NCBI GenBank assembly: GCA_002238485.1
Contig: MPMG01000003.1
Coordinates: 124,001 to 188,000 of the forward strand
Reading direction: 5' to 3'
DNA length: 64,000 nucleotides
Source of the DNA: Chloroflexi bacterium bin20
GTDB taxonomy: Bacteria; Chloroflexota; Anaerolineae; Aggregatilineales; Phototrophicaceae
Shown in pieces: positions 54,369 through 63,378 of the stretch (position 1 is its first letter; every line of letters begins with the position of its first letter). Position numbers and translations under genes: made by a program. The notes under the pieces are model-generated. The model searched no databases and was not told where the DNA came from. It saw nothing but the letters and a program-made list of their open reading frames with translations.

Positions 54369-54884
54369 ATGGAAGTCTGGCAAGCCATCCACAGCAAACG
54401 CGCCATTCGCCAATTTCGCGATGAGCCGCTGCAACCTGCGCACATTGAGCGCATCTTGCGGGCGGGGCGGCGGGCGCAAAGCTCCAAGAACAGCCAACCC
54501 TGGCATTTTATCGCTGTGCAAGACCGCGCGCTGCTAAAAAAGCTCGCCCAAACTGGCGCTGGGATGGGACATGTGGCCGGCGCGGCGCTGTGCGTCGTTA
54601 TCGCCGTGCCCACACAGAACGAGCGCACCCTGTGGCATTTCTTCGACTCGGGGCAGAGCGCGGCTTACATGCAACTGGCCGCCACCGAGCTGGGCATTGG
54701 CTCTTGCCTGGGCACGATCTATGAGCCTGACGAAGCGCGCGAGCTGCTGGGCATGCCGGCCGATATGCAGACGCGTCTGGTCATTTCATTCGGTTATCCG
54801 GCCGATGCTGCCGCCGCAGCCAAGCCACTCCAGTCTGGTGGGCGCAACAGCTTTGACGATATCGTGCACTGGGAGACCTGGTGA
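54369..54884 (+). CDS. Nitroreductase-family FMN protein
   Basis: 171 residues. SKRAIRQFRDEPLQP, AGRRAQSSKNSQPWHFIAVQ and GQSAAYMQLAATELGIGSC are the FMN-binding motifs of small nitroreductase/ oxygen-insensitive NAD(P)H flavoproteins. The substrate is undetermined. GAGGAAGGGA precedes ATG 54369. It overlaps hemB by 4 bp. Confidence 0.92.
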   Translation: MEVWQAIHSKRAIRQFRDEPLQPAHIERILRAGRRAQSSKNSQPWHFIAVQDRALLKKLAQTGAGMGHVAGAALCVVIAVPTQNERTLWHFFDSGQSAAYMQLAATELGIGSCLGTIYEPDEARELLGMPADMQTRLVISFGYPADAAAAAKPLQSGGRNSFDDIVHWETW

Positions 54885-55891
54885 GCCCGGTCAACCGTCC
54901 GCGCCGCCTGCGCTTGACCCCAGCCATCCGCCGCCTGGTGCGCGAAACGACTCTGCAGCCCGACGACTTTATCTATCCGCTCTTCGTTCGGCACGGCGAG
55001 AATCGGCGCATCCCCATTGATTCCATGCCGGGGCAGGCGCAACTGACGATCGACCTGCTGGCGGAGGAAGCGCGCGAAATCTCGCGGCTGGGCATCCAGG
55101 CGGTGATCTTGTTTGGCATCCCGGCCCAAAAAGATGCGATTGGCAGCGACAATTTCAGTGACGATGGCATCATCCCCAGCGCCATCCGCGCCATCAAAGC
55201 GGCAGCGCCCGACCTGCTGGTCATCAGCGATATGTGCTTTTGCGAATATACCGATCATGGGCATTGCGGCATCGTCAACAGCCCCGAGCACGATCGCTAC
55301 AATCCGCGTCTGCCGGCCGGCTACCTGCTCAATGACGCCACGTTGGAGATGCTGGGACGGGCATCGGTGGTACATGCTTGCGCTGGCGCCGATATCATTG
55401 CGCCTTCGGGCATGCTGGATGGCATGGTCGGCGCAATACGCGCGGCGCTGGATGGCGAAGGCTTCGCGCACACAGCTATCATGAGTTATGCCGCCAAAGC
55501 CGCCAGCGTATTTTATGGACCTTTTCGTGATGCCGCCGAGAGCCCGCCCGGTTTTGGCGACCGCGCCCAATATCAGATCGACTCGGCCAATCGGCGCGAG
55601 GCGCAACGAGAAATCGCGTTGGATATAAAGCAGGGCGCAGATATGCTGCTCATCAAGCCAGCCCTGCCCAGCCTGGATATCATCCGCGATGCCCGCGAAA
55701 GCTGCAATCTGCCGCTGGCGGCCTACCAGGTCAGTGGCGAATACGCCATGCTGCACGCAGCGGCAAACATGGGCTGGCTGGGGCTGCAAGGCGCAGCGCT
55801 GGAAAGCCTCATCAGCATCAAACGCGCCGGCGCCGATATGATCATCAGCTACTTCGCCAAAGATGCCGCGAACTGGCTGGAGCGGGCATAG
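54881..55891 (+). CDS. hemB: Porphobilinogen synthase
   Basis: 336 residues. HemB condenses two 5-aminolevulinate to porphobilinogen in tetrapyrrole synthesis. Active-site lysines K206 (MSYAAKAAS) and K259 (LLIKPALP) are present, and the metal site is Cys-rich (DMCFCEYTDHGHC: C119, C121, C129), so the enzyme should be Zn-dependent. It starts with GTG overlapping the preceding stop and is followed by a coupled membrane-protein gene. Confidence 0.97.
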   Translation: MSPVNRPRRLRLTPAIRRLVRETTLQPDDFIYPLFVRHGENRRIPIDSMPGQAQLTIDLLAEEAREISRLGIQAVILFGIPAQKDAIGSDNFSDDGIIPSAIRAIKAAAPDLLVISDMCFCEYTDHGHCGIVNSPEHDRYNPRLPAGYLLNDATLEMLGRASVVHACAGADIIAPSGMLDGMVGAIRAALDGEGFAHTAIMSYAAKAASVFYGPFRDAAESPPGFGDRAQYQIDSANRREAQREIALDIKQGADMLLIKPALPSLDIIRDARESCNLPLAAYQVSGEYAMLHAAANMGWLGLQGAALESLISIKRAGADMIISYFAKDAANWLERA

Positions 55892-58362
55892 TGCCAGCAC
55901 AGCATTCCTCGATCCTCAGCCGTTTGGCTCGCGGATTGCGCCCGCACCTTTTCTTCGTCTTCGCTGCGCTTATCGCCATCATCGCGATGACCAGCCCCAG
56001 CGCCGCAATCGTCCTGGATACGCAGACTCTGCGCGTGCCCACTGCGCCGACCGACATCTTCATGAAATACTGGGATGCCTGGTACGGCGCAGAGATTCTG
56101 GCCGGGCGCGCCGATTTCTTTCATACCGACTTGCTTTTCTATCCCAATGAATTGTCGCTTGCCTTTCACAATTTCAGCTTGCCGCATATGCTGGTTTTCG
56201 GCTCGCTGCAGAAGCTCTTGCCGCCCGTCAACGCCTATGTATTGACCTACCTGCTCATCATCGTCGCCAACCTGCTATCGGCTTATGTGTTTTTGCTGCG
56301 CCTGGTTTCCCGCCCGCTGGTCGCCTGCGCCGGCGCATTCGTCTTTGGCATGAGCACCTTCGTGATGAAACATCAAGAGCACCCGGATATGGCGCTGATG
56401 GCCACGATTCCCCTGGCGCTCTATTGTCTGCAGCGGGCAGTGCACGAGGGACAGTGGCGCTGGTGCATCTTTGCTGGCATCGCCGCGGGTTTCACGGCCT
56501 TCATCGGCATGTATGTCTTCATCTGCCTGATAATGACGGTGGGCATCTACGCGCTGTTCCTGGCGCAGACTCGCTGGCGCGATGCGCGCTTTTGGCAATT
56601 TCTGGTCCTGCTGCTGCTTGTCGCCGGCGCCATCAGCCTGGCGCGCTTGTATCCCATGATCGCCGACCGCGCCTTGCTGAACGAAGCGCTGGACAAACGA
56701 AGCGGCGCAGAACGACATAAGGACCTGCTGATGCTCTTTGTAAATACCGACCATCCGCTGATGCTGTCGGTCAAGCAGCAGCTATTCTCCGCAGGCAGGC
56801 TGTGGGCGTATGCCGATGGCTACTTGGGTTACCTGCCTATCGCAGTCATCGGCTGGCGCCTTCTGCGCTGCCGGCGACGCAGGCGCCTATGGCCCTGGCT
56901 GGCCATCGCCTTGACCTTCATTGTCTTGCGCCTGGGCAGTTTTCTCACGATCGGCGGCACACAACTCGGCATCCCTCTCCCGAAATACGCGCTGGACAAG
57001 CTGCTGCCGTGGGTCTTCAAGGCTGTCTGGAATATCTCCAACTTCCAAATTGGCGTCTTGCTGCCCTGGGCGGCGCTGTTCTGCCTTAGCCTGGATTGGC
57101 TGCTGCGCAGTGCATCCTCTCGCAAGCGAGTCACTGCTGTCGCCCTGGTTCTGCTGGCGATCTGTTTTGAAAATTACAGCAATACGAACTGGAGCTATTC
57201 TTCCGACCCCGAGCGGCTGGATTGGATCGACTGGCTATCGAACGAAGACAATTTCGAAGACATGCATCTGATTCATCTGCCCATGGGCAGAAATCAGTCC
57301 AAGCAATATGGCTACTTCCAGACCTTCAACCGCATCCCGCATGCCGAAGGGCTGGCATCGCGCACGCCGTCGCAAGCCTATGCGACGATCAACAGCAATC
57401 TGCTGCTGAACACTTGGCAATATGACGCCTCCTTGCAGTGCGGACCCGAAAATCAGGCGGCCTATCTGAGCGCCGTGGATGAGCTGCGGGGGCTAGGCTT
57501 CACGCATATTGTTCATCACCGCCAGCAGATTGATGCGCTGAAGGTCTTCGCCAGTTTTGACCATGTGCCGTCGGCATTTGATGACCGGTTCGTGAGCATC
57601 TTTCTGGTCGAAGACCTGCCCTATGCCTGCGATTGGGGTGAGTCGCTGGCAGCCGCAAGCGCGGCGCAAAAAAGCCTATTGACAGATTATCCAGCAATCA
57701 GATCGGCGTCCGGCATAACGACAATCACCGTTCACAGCGAGTCGCTGGTTACGATGAATGCGCTGCACAGCGAGATGCGCGTCGATCTGGAAAGGACCGC
57801 CCGCCGCGCTCAGGCAGAAAAAATTGTGTATGACCAAACTGGCATACTGTTGGCGCATACCGACACGACAGCCGAACAGCTGCACAGGCTGCGCAGTTGG
57901 CTGGCGGACGACTTCAAGTATTGCGACACGCTTGCTGGTGGCAGCGAATGGCGCCTAGAAGTCTTGATTCGGCGCGGCTTCCCTTGCGTGTTGCTGCTCA
58001 ACCAGGCGCCACTGCGAGTCGACTATGAAAATGGCTTGCGACTGCTTGATTTGGCGCTGGAAAAAGACGGGAAGGCGCTCGACCTGTATTTTCTGTGGCG
58101 CAGCTTCCCCGACGACCTGTCTTCTTTTTCGCTGCAGCTGCTCGACGCTGCCGGCGAAAGATCGCTGGGCTTCGACAAATTGATCCACCACGACAGGCTG
58201 GTCCATCACCAAGCCGACCTGTCGTCGCTTCCGCCAGGCGACTACCGGGCGAAGCTGATCGTCTACAATTTCGAGACGCGCGCCAGTGTTCCAGGCGTCA
58301 TCGTGGCAGCGCAGACGCCATTCCAGCGCGAAATCGATGTGGCTTTGATTACGGTGGACTAG
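55891..58362 (+). CDS. Large integral membrane protein (YfhO/GT-C-like)
   Basis: 823 residues. About ten hydrophobic helices occupy ~20-440, and a soluble ~380-residue tail follows. The first loop contains KYWDAWYGAEIL and the helices FGMSTFVMKHQEHPDMALMA, as in polyprenyl-phosphate-dependent glycosyltransferases and YfhO-like proteins. Function not recognised. GTG 55891 overlaps the hemB stop by one base, but a link with tetrapyrrole synthesis is not evident. Confidence 0.7.
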   Translation: MPAQHSSILSRLARGLRPHLFFVFAALIAIIAMTSPSAAIVLDTQTLRVPTAPTDIFMKYWDAWYGAEILAGRADFFHTDLLFYPNELSLAFHNFSLPHMLVFGSLQKLLPPVNAYVLTYLLIIVANLLSAYVFLLRLVSRPLVACAGAFVFGMSTFVMKHQEHPDMALMATIPLALYCLQRAVHEGQWRWCIFAGIAAGFTAFIGMYVFICLIMTVGIYALFLAQTRWRDARFWQFLVLLLLVAGAISLARLYPMIADRALLNEALDKRSGAERHKDLLMLFVNTDHPLMLSVKQQLFSAGRLWAYADGYLGYLPIAVIGWRLLRCRRRRRLWPWLAIALTFIVLRLGSFLTIGGTQLGIPLPKYALDKLLPWVFKAVWNISNFQIGVLLPWAALFCLSLDWLLRSASSRKRVTAVALVLLAICFENYSNTNWSYSSDPERLDWIDWLSNEDNFEDMHLIHLPMGRNQSKQYGYFQTFNRIPHAEGLASRTPSQAYATINSNLLLNTWQYDASLQCGPENQAAYLSAVDELRGLGFTHIVHHRQQIDALKVFASFDHVPSAFDDRFVSIFLVEDLPYACDWGESLAAASAAQKSLLTDYPAIRSASGITTITVHSESLVTMNALHSEMRVDLERTARRAQAEKIVYDQTGILLAHTDTTAEQLHRLRSWLADDFKYCDTLAGGSEWRLEVLIRRGFPCVLLLNQAPLRVDYENGLRLLDLALEKDGKALDLYFLWRSFPDDLSSFSLQLLDAAGERSLGFDKLIHHDRLVHHQADLSSLPPGDYRAKLIVYNFETRASVPGVIVAAQTPFQREIDVALITVD

Positions 58363-59102
58363 GCTGGCGATTGTCCATTGGCGGCTTTTGCCACAAGGGC
58401 GTCAAAGAGCGCCTGCTGGGTGTGGTCCTGCGCCGCGGTAACTTCCGGGTGCCATTGCACAGCCAGCAGCCAGGCATGTCCCGGCATCTCCAGCGCCTCG
58501 ATGATGCCGTCGGTGGCGCGGCAGACCACCCGCAGCCCCGCGCCGACATCTCTCACTGCCTGATGATGCCCAGAAGCCGTGCGCAGGGCTGTCGTGCCCA
58601 TCACCTTTGCCAGCAGGCTGTCTGGCTCGATGCGCAAGTCTTGCATCGCCCAAAAGTTGCTGCTGCTGTTGCGGTGAATGTTCTGGTCGTGGATATCGGG
58701 GATATGCTCATGCAGCGTGCCGCCCGTCGCTACATTCAAGGTCTGCAAGCCGCGGCAGATGCACAGCAGCGGCATTTGTCCTTCGCCCAGCAAGTGCCGC
58801 ACCAACGTCAGTTCGCTGAAATCGCGTTCGCGGTCGGCCGGCAGCAGCGCGGGATTGGCGCGGTCGCCGCCATATTCGATCGGGTCGATATCTGTGCCGC
58901 CCGTGACGATGAGGCCATCCAGCAGGGGCAAGACAGACTCCCAGTCGCTAACGGCAGCCGGAACGATCAGCGGGATGCCGCCTGCCCGCAGCACCGCATC
59001 GACATAGGGCACGGGCACACTGAAGTAACCGTCATAATAGGGCGCTTTCACATAGCCTTCGCTGCGTCCGCCGCTGGTGATGCCGATGACTGGTTTCTGC
59101 AT
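58359..59102 (-). CDS. Class C26 glutamine amidotransferase-like hydrolase (PuuD-like), copy 2
   Basis: 247 residues. Cys116 (CICRGLQ), His218 and Glu220 (QWHPE) make the hydrolase triad; the oxyanion GGTDIDP motif precedes it. It is the closest of the two copies to gamma-glutamyl-gamma-aminobutyrate hydrolase. No putrescine-pathway genes neighbour it. It overlaps the membrane-protein gene by 4 bp (convergent). Confidence 0.88.
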   Translation of the reverse strand: MQKPVIGITSGGRSEGYVKAPYYDGYFSVPVPYVDAVLRAGGIPLIVPAAVSDWESVLPLLDGLIVTGGTDIDPIEYGGDRANPALLPADRERDFSELTLVRHLLGEGQMPLLCICRGLQTLNVATGGTLHEHIPDIHDQNIHRNSSSNFWAMQDLRIEPDSLLAKVMGTTALRTASGHHQAVRDVGAGLRVVCRATDGIIEALEMPGHAWLLAVQWHPEVTAAQDHTQQALFDALVAKAANGQSPA

Positions 59103-59140
59103 GTGCCTGGCCTGCCTGCTGCGCTCGATGAATGGCGGCT

Positions 59141-59170
59141 ACTATAAACGAAGACCCCAGGCGGCGGCAA
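59141..59170 (-). promoter_or_regulatory. Promoter of C26 hydrolase copy 2
   Basis: On the minus strand TTGCCG (59165-59170), 18-bp spacer, TATAGT (59141-59146), about 30 nt from the predicted transcription start to ATG 59102. Confidence 0.5.
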
Positions 59171-59275
59171 GCATGAAGCGGCGCTGACGAGTGAGTGGGG
59201 CAACTCGCCCGCAAGTTCATCGCGCGCATCGGCTACAATGAGCCAAGGCAGCAGAATACCAAAGAAGGTGACTCG

Positions 59276-61978
59276 ATGATCCAGCGTCTCCGCTTCTATG
59301 TCATGTACGCCCTGCGCAATATCCAGCGCGGCGGACGCTGGACGACACTGGCTGTCTTGTGCATCACGGCGGGCGTGGCGACTGTCGTGGCGCTGCGCTC
59401 GCTGGGCTTGGCTGTCGGCGACACGCTGACCAACAATGTGCGCATCGAGATCAAAGGCGACCTGCTCATCCGCAACGACAATATATTTGGCGGCTTCGGC
59501 AGCAATGACCCCAATGCCTTCTCGCCTGCCGAGCTAGAGACCTTGTTGGCATGGGCAGAGGGCGAGGGCGCGCAGACCACAGCCTATATGAGCGGACGCA
59601 ATATGCAGCTGACGCCGATAGACGCCCGCCAGTTTGGACGCCCCAGCTTCATCGGCAGCAACTTCATCGATCCGCAGACCTATCCGCCTACGCACACCAT
59701 CCGCGCGCTGGACCCGCCCGATGCGCCGCTGGCGACGCTCTTCACGGGCGGCAACGATGTGGTCATCAGCGACAATCTGGCTTCATCAAGCGACATTGCC
59801 CTTGGCGATTCTGTGCGCGTCAGTGGCACAGAAGAAGTCTTCACGGTGCGCGGCATCGTCTCCGTTGCCGAAGAAAGCAGCGTTACCAACTTCCTCAATG
59901 CCTTTTTTGGCTTCGCCTACTTCGACCTGGCGAATGCTCAAAATGCCATCAACGAAGACTTCGCGCCCAACCGCATCGGCCTGTTCTTCGCTGGCGGCGT
60001 TCGCGACGAGCAGCTGGCAGCCTACAGCGCAGAAATCGAGGCTATGGCGCCAGGCGTGAGAACGACCGTGATCGCCGATTTTCTGGAACGTTACGCGGTC
60101 ATATCCCAATATCTTGGCGACTTTGTCGTGGTGATGGGCTTGGGCGCGCTGTTGATCGGCGGCGTCGGCATCATGAATACCATGTTGGTGCTGGTGCGGC
60201 GGCGCACATCCGAGATCGCCGCGGTCAAGACTTTCGGCTTGCAGGGGCGGCAGGTGGCGGCGCTCTTTTTGACCGAGGGCTTGCTGCTGGGCATGCTGGG
60301 CAGCCTGCTGGGTATGCTGGTGGGCATCGGCTTGAGCATCATCGTAAACCAATATGGATCGGTCGCGCTGCGCCAGCCGCTGATTTGGCAGGTTTATCCC
60401 GAAGCGCTGCTATTTGGTTTCGTGCTGGGCATGGTCGTAACGGCGATATTCGGCGTAGCGCCTGTATTGACCGCTGTGCAAGTCCGCCCCAGCATCATTC
60501 TGCGCCCCAACGAAAATCATCTGATTACGCTGGGTATTCTGCAATCTGCGGCGCTGCTGGTCTTCGTTATCATCAGCCTGGGCTTGGTCACCGGGCATAT
60601 CGTGCGCCCGTCATTTGAGCTGACCGCCGAGCGCATGGCAGAAAGCGGCGACGAGCTTGCCGGGACGCGCCGCTTCGGTTCTGACACAGCGCCGGAGTCG
60701 CGAGAAGACACCCTGCCTTCGCCCTATCTGGTGGGCGTGGTGGGTGTCAGCGTGGTATTCGTCATCTTCGCGGTGATGATCGGCCTGCTCTGGCTGATCG
60801 TCTTCGTGATCGGCAAGCTGCCGACCCTTGGCGTCGTGACGGCGCGGCTGGCTTTGCGCAACTTGTCGACCAACCGCCTGCGCACAGCCGTCACCCTGCT
60901 GGCGCTCAGCGCGGGCATGATGGCGCTCAGCAGCATTGCCTTCGTCGGCGAGGGCACGCGCGAATTGCTGAACTTGCAGCTGAGCCGCAGCTTCGGTGGC
61001 AATGTGCTCGTTTTCGCTTTTCCGGGCTTGCCTCAGAGCCTGGTCTCCAATGGCATCAACAAGGCCTTGGCCGATCTGCCGGTCGAATATCGCACCACGA
61101 TCGAAAGTTATGAAGCCGAGCCGCGCACGATCAACGGAGAGCCGGTTGTCGACGCCAACCCAGTGGAATTCACCGCCTGGGACTCCGACAAACCCGATAT
61201 CTACAGCGGTCAGCCGGTTCTGCGATCCGGACGCATGTTCACACAAGCAGACCGTGGCGCGCCGTTGCTTGTGCTGCCAGCAGCGAGCGCTGACCAACTG
61301 GGCATTCATATCGGCGACCGCGTCGAGCTGGATATTGCCGGCGACCGTGAACTGGAAGTAGTCGGCATCACTGCTGCGACTGACGGCTTTGGATTTGGCG
61401 GCGAAACTGGATTGATCCCGCCCGATGTGCTGCCAGAAAGCGCCTCGTCTGCGTTCACGATGTACAGCTTCCAGATCCCCAGCGAGGCATTGAACGAGGC
61501 CTTGGCCGAGCTGTCTGCGCTGATCTTTGCGCTGGCGGTCGATGTGCAATTCATAGACGGGCTGATCGGCCGGCTCATTGACCAGTTCGCCGCCATCCCG
61601 ACCATCGTGGGCATTCTTTCGCTATTTGCAGCCGCAGTGATCATGGCGAACACCGTGGCGCTATCGACGTTGGAACGCCGCAGGCAGATCGGCATATTAA
61701 AAGCCATCGGTTTGAAGTCGCGGCGCGTGCTGACGGTGATGTTCATCGAGTCGAGCTTGATCGGCTTGCTGAGCGCGGTTATCGGCATCGGATTGAGCGC
61801 GGCAGTCATCAGCGGGCTGGGCGCGACAGGCGGGATCGTCATCCCGCTGCCCACCGATGCGCGCCTGGTCGCAGCCGGTCTTTTGGTCGCGGCGGTGCTG
61901 ATCGGCTGGACAGCGACATTTCTCAGTGCGCGCGTCGCCCTCAAAGAGCGGGTGATGAATGTGCTGCGCTATGACTGA
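59276..61978 (+). CDS. FtsX/MacB-type ABC transporter permease with two FtsX cores
   Basis: 900 residues. It starts with a MacB-type N-terminal helix (LAVLCITAGVATVVALRSLG) and a periplasmic ~240-residue domain, then a first FtsX core (~278-420), central helices and a second extracytoplasmic domain (~610-760), then a second FtsX core (~770-895, LERRRQIGILKAIGLKSRRV, SALVALKERVMNVL-like ending). Double-core permeases pair with LolD-type ATPases; none is adjacent, the nearest being 18378. ATG 59276 is preferred over GTG 59195. Probable export or mechanotransmission of a lipoprotein or peptide. Confidence 0.85.
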   Translation: MIQRLRFYVMYALRNIQRGGRWTTLAVLCITAGVATVVALRSLGLAVGDTLTNNVRIEIKGDLLIRNDNIFGGFGSNDPNAFSPAELETLLAWAEGEGAQTTAYMSGRNMQLTPIDARQFGRPSFIGSNFIDPQTYPPTHTIRALDPPDAPLATLFTGGNDVVISDNLASSSDIALGDSVRVSGTEEVFTVRGIVSVAEESSVTNFLNAFFGFAYFDLANAQNAINEDFAPNRIGLFFAGGVRDEQLAAYSAEIEAMAPGVRTTVIADFLERYAVISQYLGDFVVVMGLGALLIGGVGIMNTMLVLVRRRTSEIAAVKTFGLQGRQVAALFLTEGLLLGMLGSLLGMLVGIGLSIIVNQYGSVALRQPLIWQVYPEALLFGFVLGMVVTAIFGVAPVLTAVQVRPSIILRPNENHLITLGILQSAALLVFVIISLGLVTGHIVRPSFELTAERMAESGDELAGTRRFGSDTAPESREDTLPSPYLVGVVGVSVVFVIFAVMIGLLWLIVFVIGKLPTLGVVTARLALRNLSTNRLRTAVTLLALSAGMMALSSIAFVGEGTRELLNLQLSRSFGGNVLVFAFPGLPQSLVSNGINKALADLPVEYRTTIESYEAEPRTINGEPVVDANPVEFTAWDSDKPDIYSGQPVLRSGRMFTQADRGAPLLVLPAASADQLGIHIGDRVELDIAGDRELEVVGITAATDGFGFGGETGLIPPDVLPESASSAFTMYSFQIPSEALNEALAELSALIFALAVDVQFIDGLIGRLIDQFAAIPTIVGILSLFAAAVIMANTVALSTLERRRQIGILKAIGLKSRRVLTVMFIESSLIGLLSAVIGIGLSAAVISGLGATGGIVIPLPTDARLVAAGLLVAAVLIGWTATFLSARVALKERVMNVLRYD

Positions 61979-61993
61979 GCGCGCCGGCAACCG

Positions 61994-62022
61994 TTGTGAT
62001 TAGCGCCAAGCTATGCTATATT
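61994..62022 (+). promoter_or_regulatory. Promoter of the Flp pilin gene
   Basis: TTGTGA (61994-61999), 17-bp spacer and TATATT (62017-62022), with TG one base upstream (TGCTATATT), an extended -10. Confidence 0.6.
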
Positions 62023-62080
62023 GTGGACGATCATCATTCGGTTTTTGTTCTCAACGCAAACTCGCCGCAGGAGTGGTTTC

Positions 62081-62302
62081 ATGGCAAAGCAATCACGAGG
62101 TACAGAAGGACAAGGCCTGGTCGAATACGCATTGATTCTGGTCCTGGTTGCCGTAGTCGTCATCGTCATTCTGCTGCTTCTCGGTCCATCCATTTCCAAT
62201 ATCTTCACCGAATTTGTCGACTCAATAAATGGTACCGCTACCGTCACTCCCGCCGTCACCGCCACCGCCGCTCCTACTGCCACCGCCACACCGGGCGCGT
62301 AG
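62081..62302 (+). CDS. Flp/Fap-type class IVb pilin
   Basis: 73 residues: basic leader MAKQSRGTEG, then QGLVEYALIL. G10-Q11 is the predicted prepilin-peptidase cut, with Glu at +5 followed by Tyr (EY), the class IVb signature, and a hydrophobic helix to ~residue 37. Unlike most Flp pilins it has a Thr/Ala/Pro-rich tail (TVTPAVTATAAPTATATPGA). No tad export genes are in the window, so assembly genes must be elsewhere. ATG 62081 has GGAG upstream. Confidence 0.85.
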   Translation: MAKQSRGTEGQGLVEYALILVLVAVVVIVILLLLGPSISNIFTEFVDSINGTATVTPAVTATAAPTATATPGA

Positions 62303-62340
62303 TTGTGCGGCCAGCATCCCCCACGCGATAAGGCGCCTCG

Positions 62341-63378
62341 ATGATCCTGGAAAGCCTCTCAAACGCCATTGGTGTCAGTGGCGAAGAAGACGAAGTCCGC
62401 CAACTGCTGATTGATGCTGTCCGCGACCATGCCGATGACATGCTGGTCGATGCGCTGGGCAACCTGATCGTCTTTCAGCGCGGCACAAGCCATCCCGATC
62501 ACACGGTCATGATCGCCGCGCATATGGACGAAGTCGGCTTGATGGTCACGGCTGTCGATAGCAAAGGTTTGCTGCAATTCACCAATGTCGGCGGCATTGA
62601 TGCGCGCATCTTGCCCGGCTTACGCGTCAAAGTGGGCGCAGACCGCAAGCATGGCGTCGTCTTGTGGAAGCCAATCCACATGTGGCGCGACATGAAAACT
62701 GTCGAGATGGATAGCCTGCGCATTGATGTCGGCGCAACAGACAGCAAAGCCGCCAATCCTGGCGAGCGCATCGCTTTTGACGCCGAGTTCAAAAAGCTGA
62801 GTGAAACGATCGTGCGCGGCAAAGCGCTGGACGATCGTGTCGGCTGTTCGCTGCTGGTGGATATCCTGACGGGCGGGCCCTATCCTGTAACCGTGGCGGC
62901 TGCCTTCACCGTGCAAGAGGAGATCGGCCTGCGCGGCGCGACTGTGGCAGCGCGGCGCATCAATCCCGACGCGGCTATCGTGCTGGAAGGCACCCCCGCA
63001 TTTGATGTGCCCGACCCCACGCGCGAAGCCGACGCAGGCGACCTGCCAAGGAATCCAGCCACGCGAATGGGCGCTGGCGTCGTGCTGACCCTGGCCGACG
63101 CCAGCATGATCTCCGACCCGCGTGCCATCCGTTTTTTGCAAGAGACGGCCGATGCGCAGGACATCCCTTATCAGCTGAAGACAGTCGGTGGCGGCGGCAC
63201 AGACGGTGGCGCAATTCACACAGCACAGACCGGCGTGCCCACCATGACCCTTTCTGTGCCCTGTCGCTATATCCACTCGCCCAGCGCCCTGCTGGACTTG
63301 AAGGACTATGACTGTGTGCTGCGGCTCTCGCAAGCCCTGCTGCGGCGCATCGACGCCTCCACATTTCGGCGCGACTAA
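62341..63378 (+). CDS. M42-family glutamyl/leucyl aminopeptidase
   Basis: 345 residues. Cocatalytic metal motifs are seen: AAHMDEVG (H61, D63), KALDDRVG (metal-bridging Asp), and VQEEIGLRGA with the general-base Glu pair. This fits TET-type aminopeptidases and endoglucanase-M-annotated relatives that trim peptides in the cytoplasm. It is unrelated to the M29 enzyme near 34 kb. It overlaps the LysM gene by 4 bp (convergent). Confidence 0.93.
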   Translation: MILESLSNAIGVSGEEDEVRQLLIDAVRDHADDMLVDALGNLIVFQRGTSHPDHTVMIAAHMDEVGLMVTAVDSKGLLQFTNVGGIDARILPGLRVKVGADRKHGVVLWKPIHMWRDMKTVEMDSLRIDVGATDSKAANPGERIAFDAEFKKLSETIVRGKALDDRVGCSLLVDILTGGPYPVTVAAAFTVQEEIGLRGATVAARRINPDAAIVLEGTPAFDVPDPTREADAGDLPRNPATRMGAGVVLTLADASMISDPRAIRFLQETADAQDIPYQLKTVGGGGTDGGAIHTAQTGVPTMTLSVPCRYIHSPSALLDLKDYDCVLRLSQALLRRIDASTFRRD

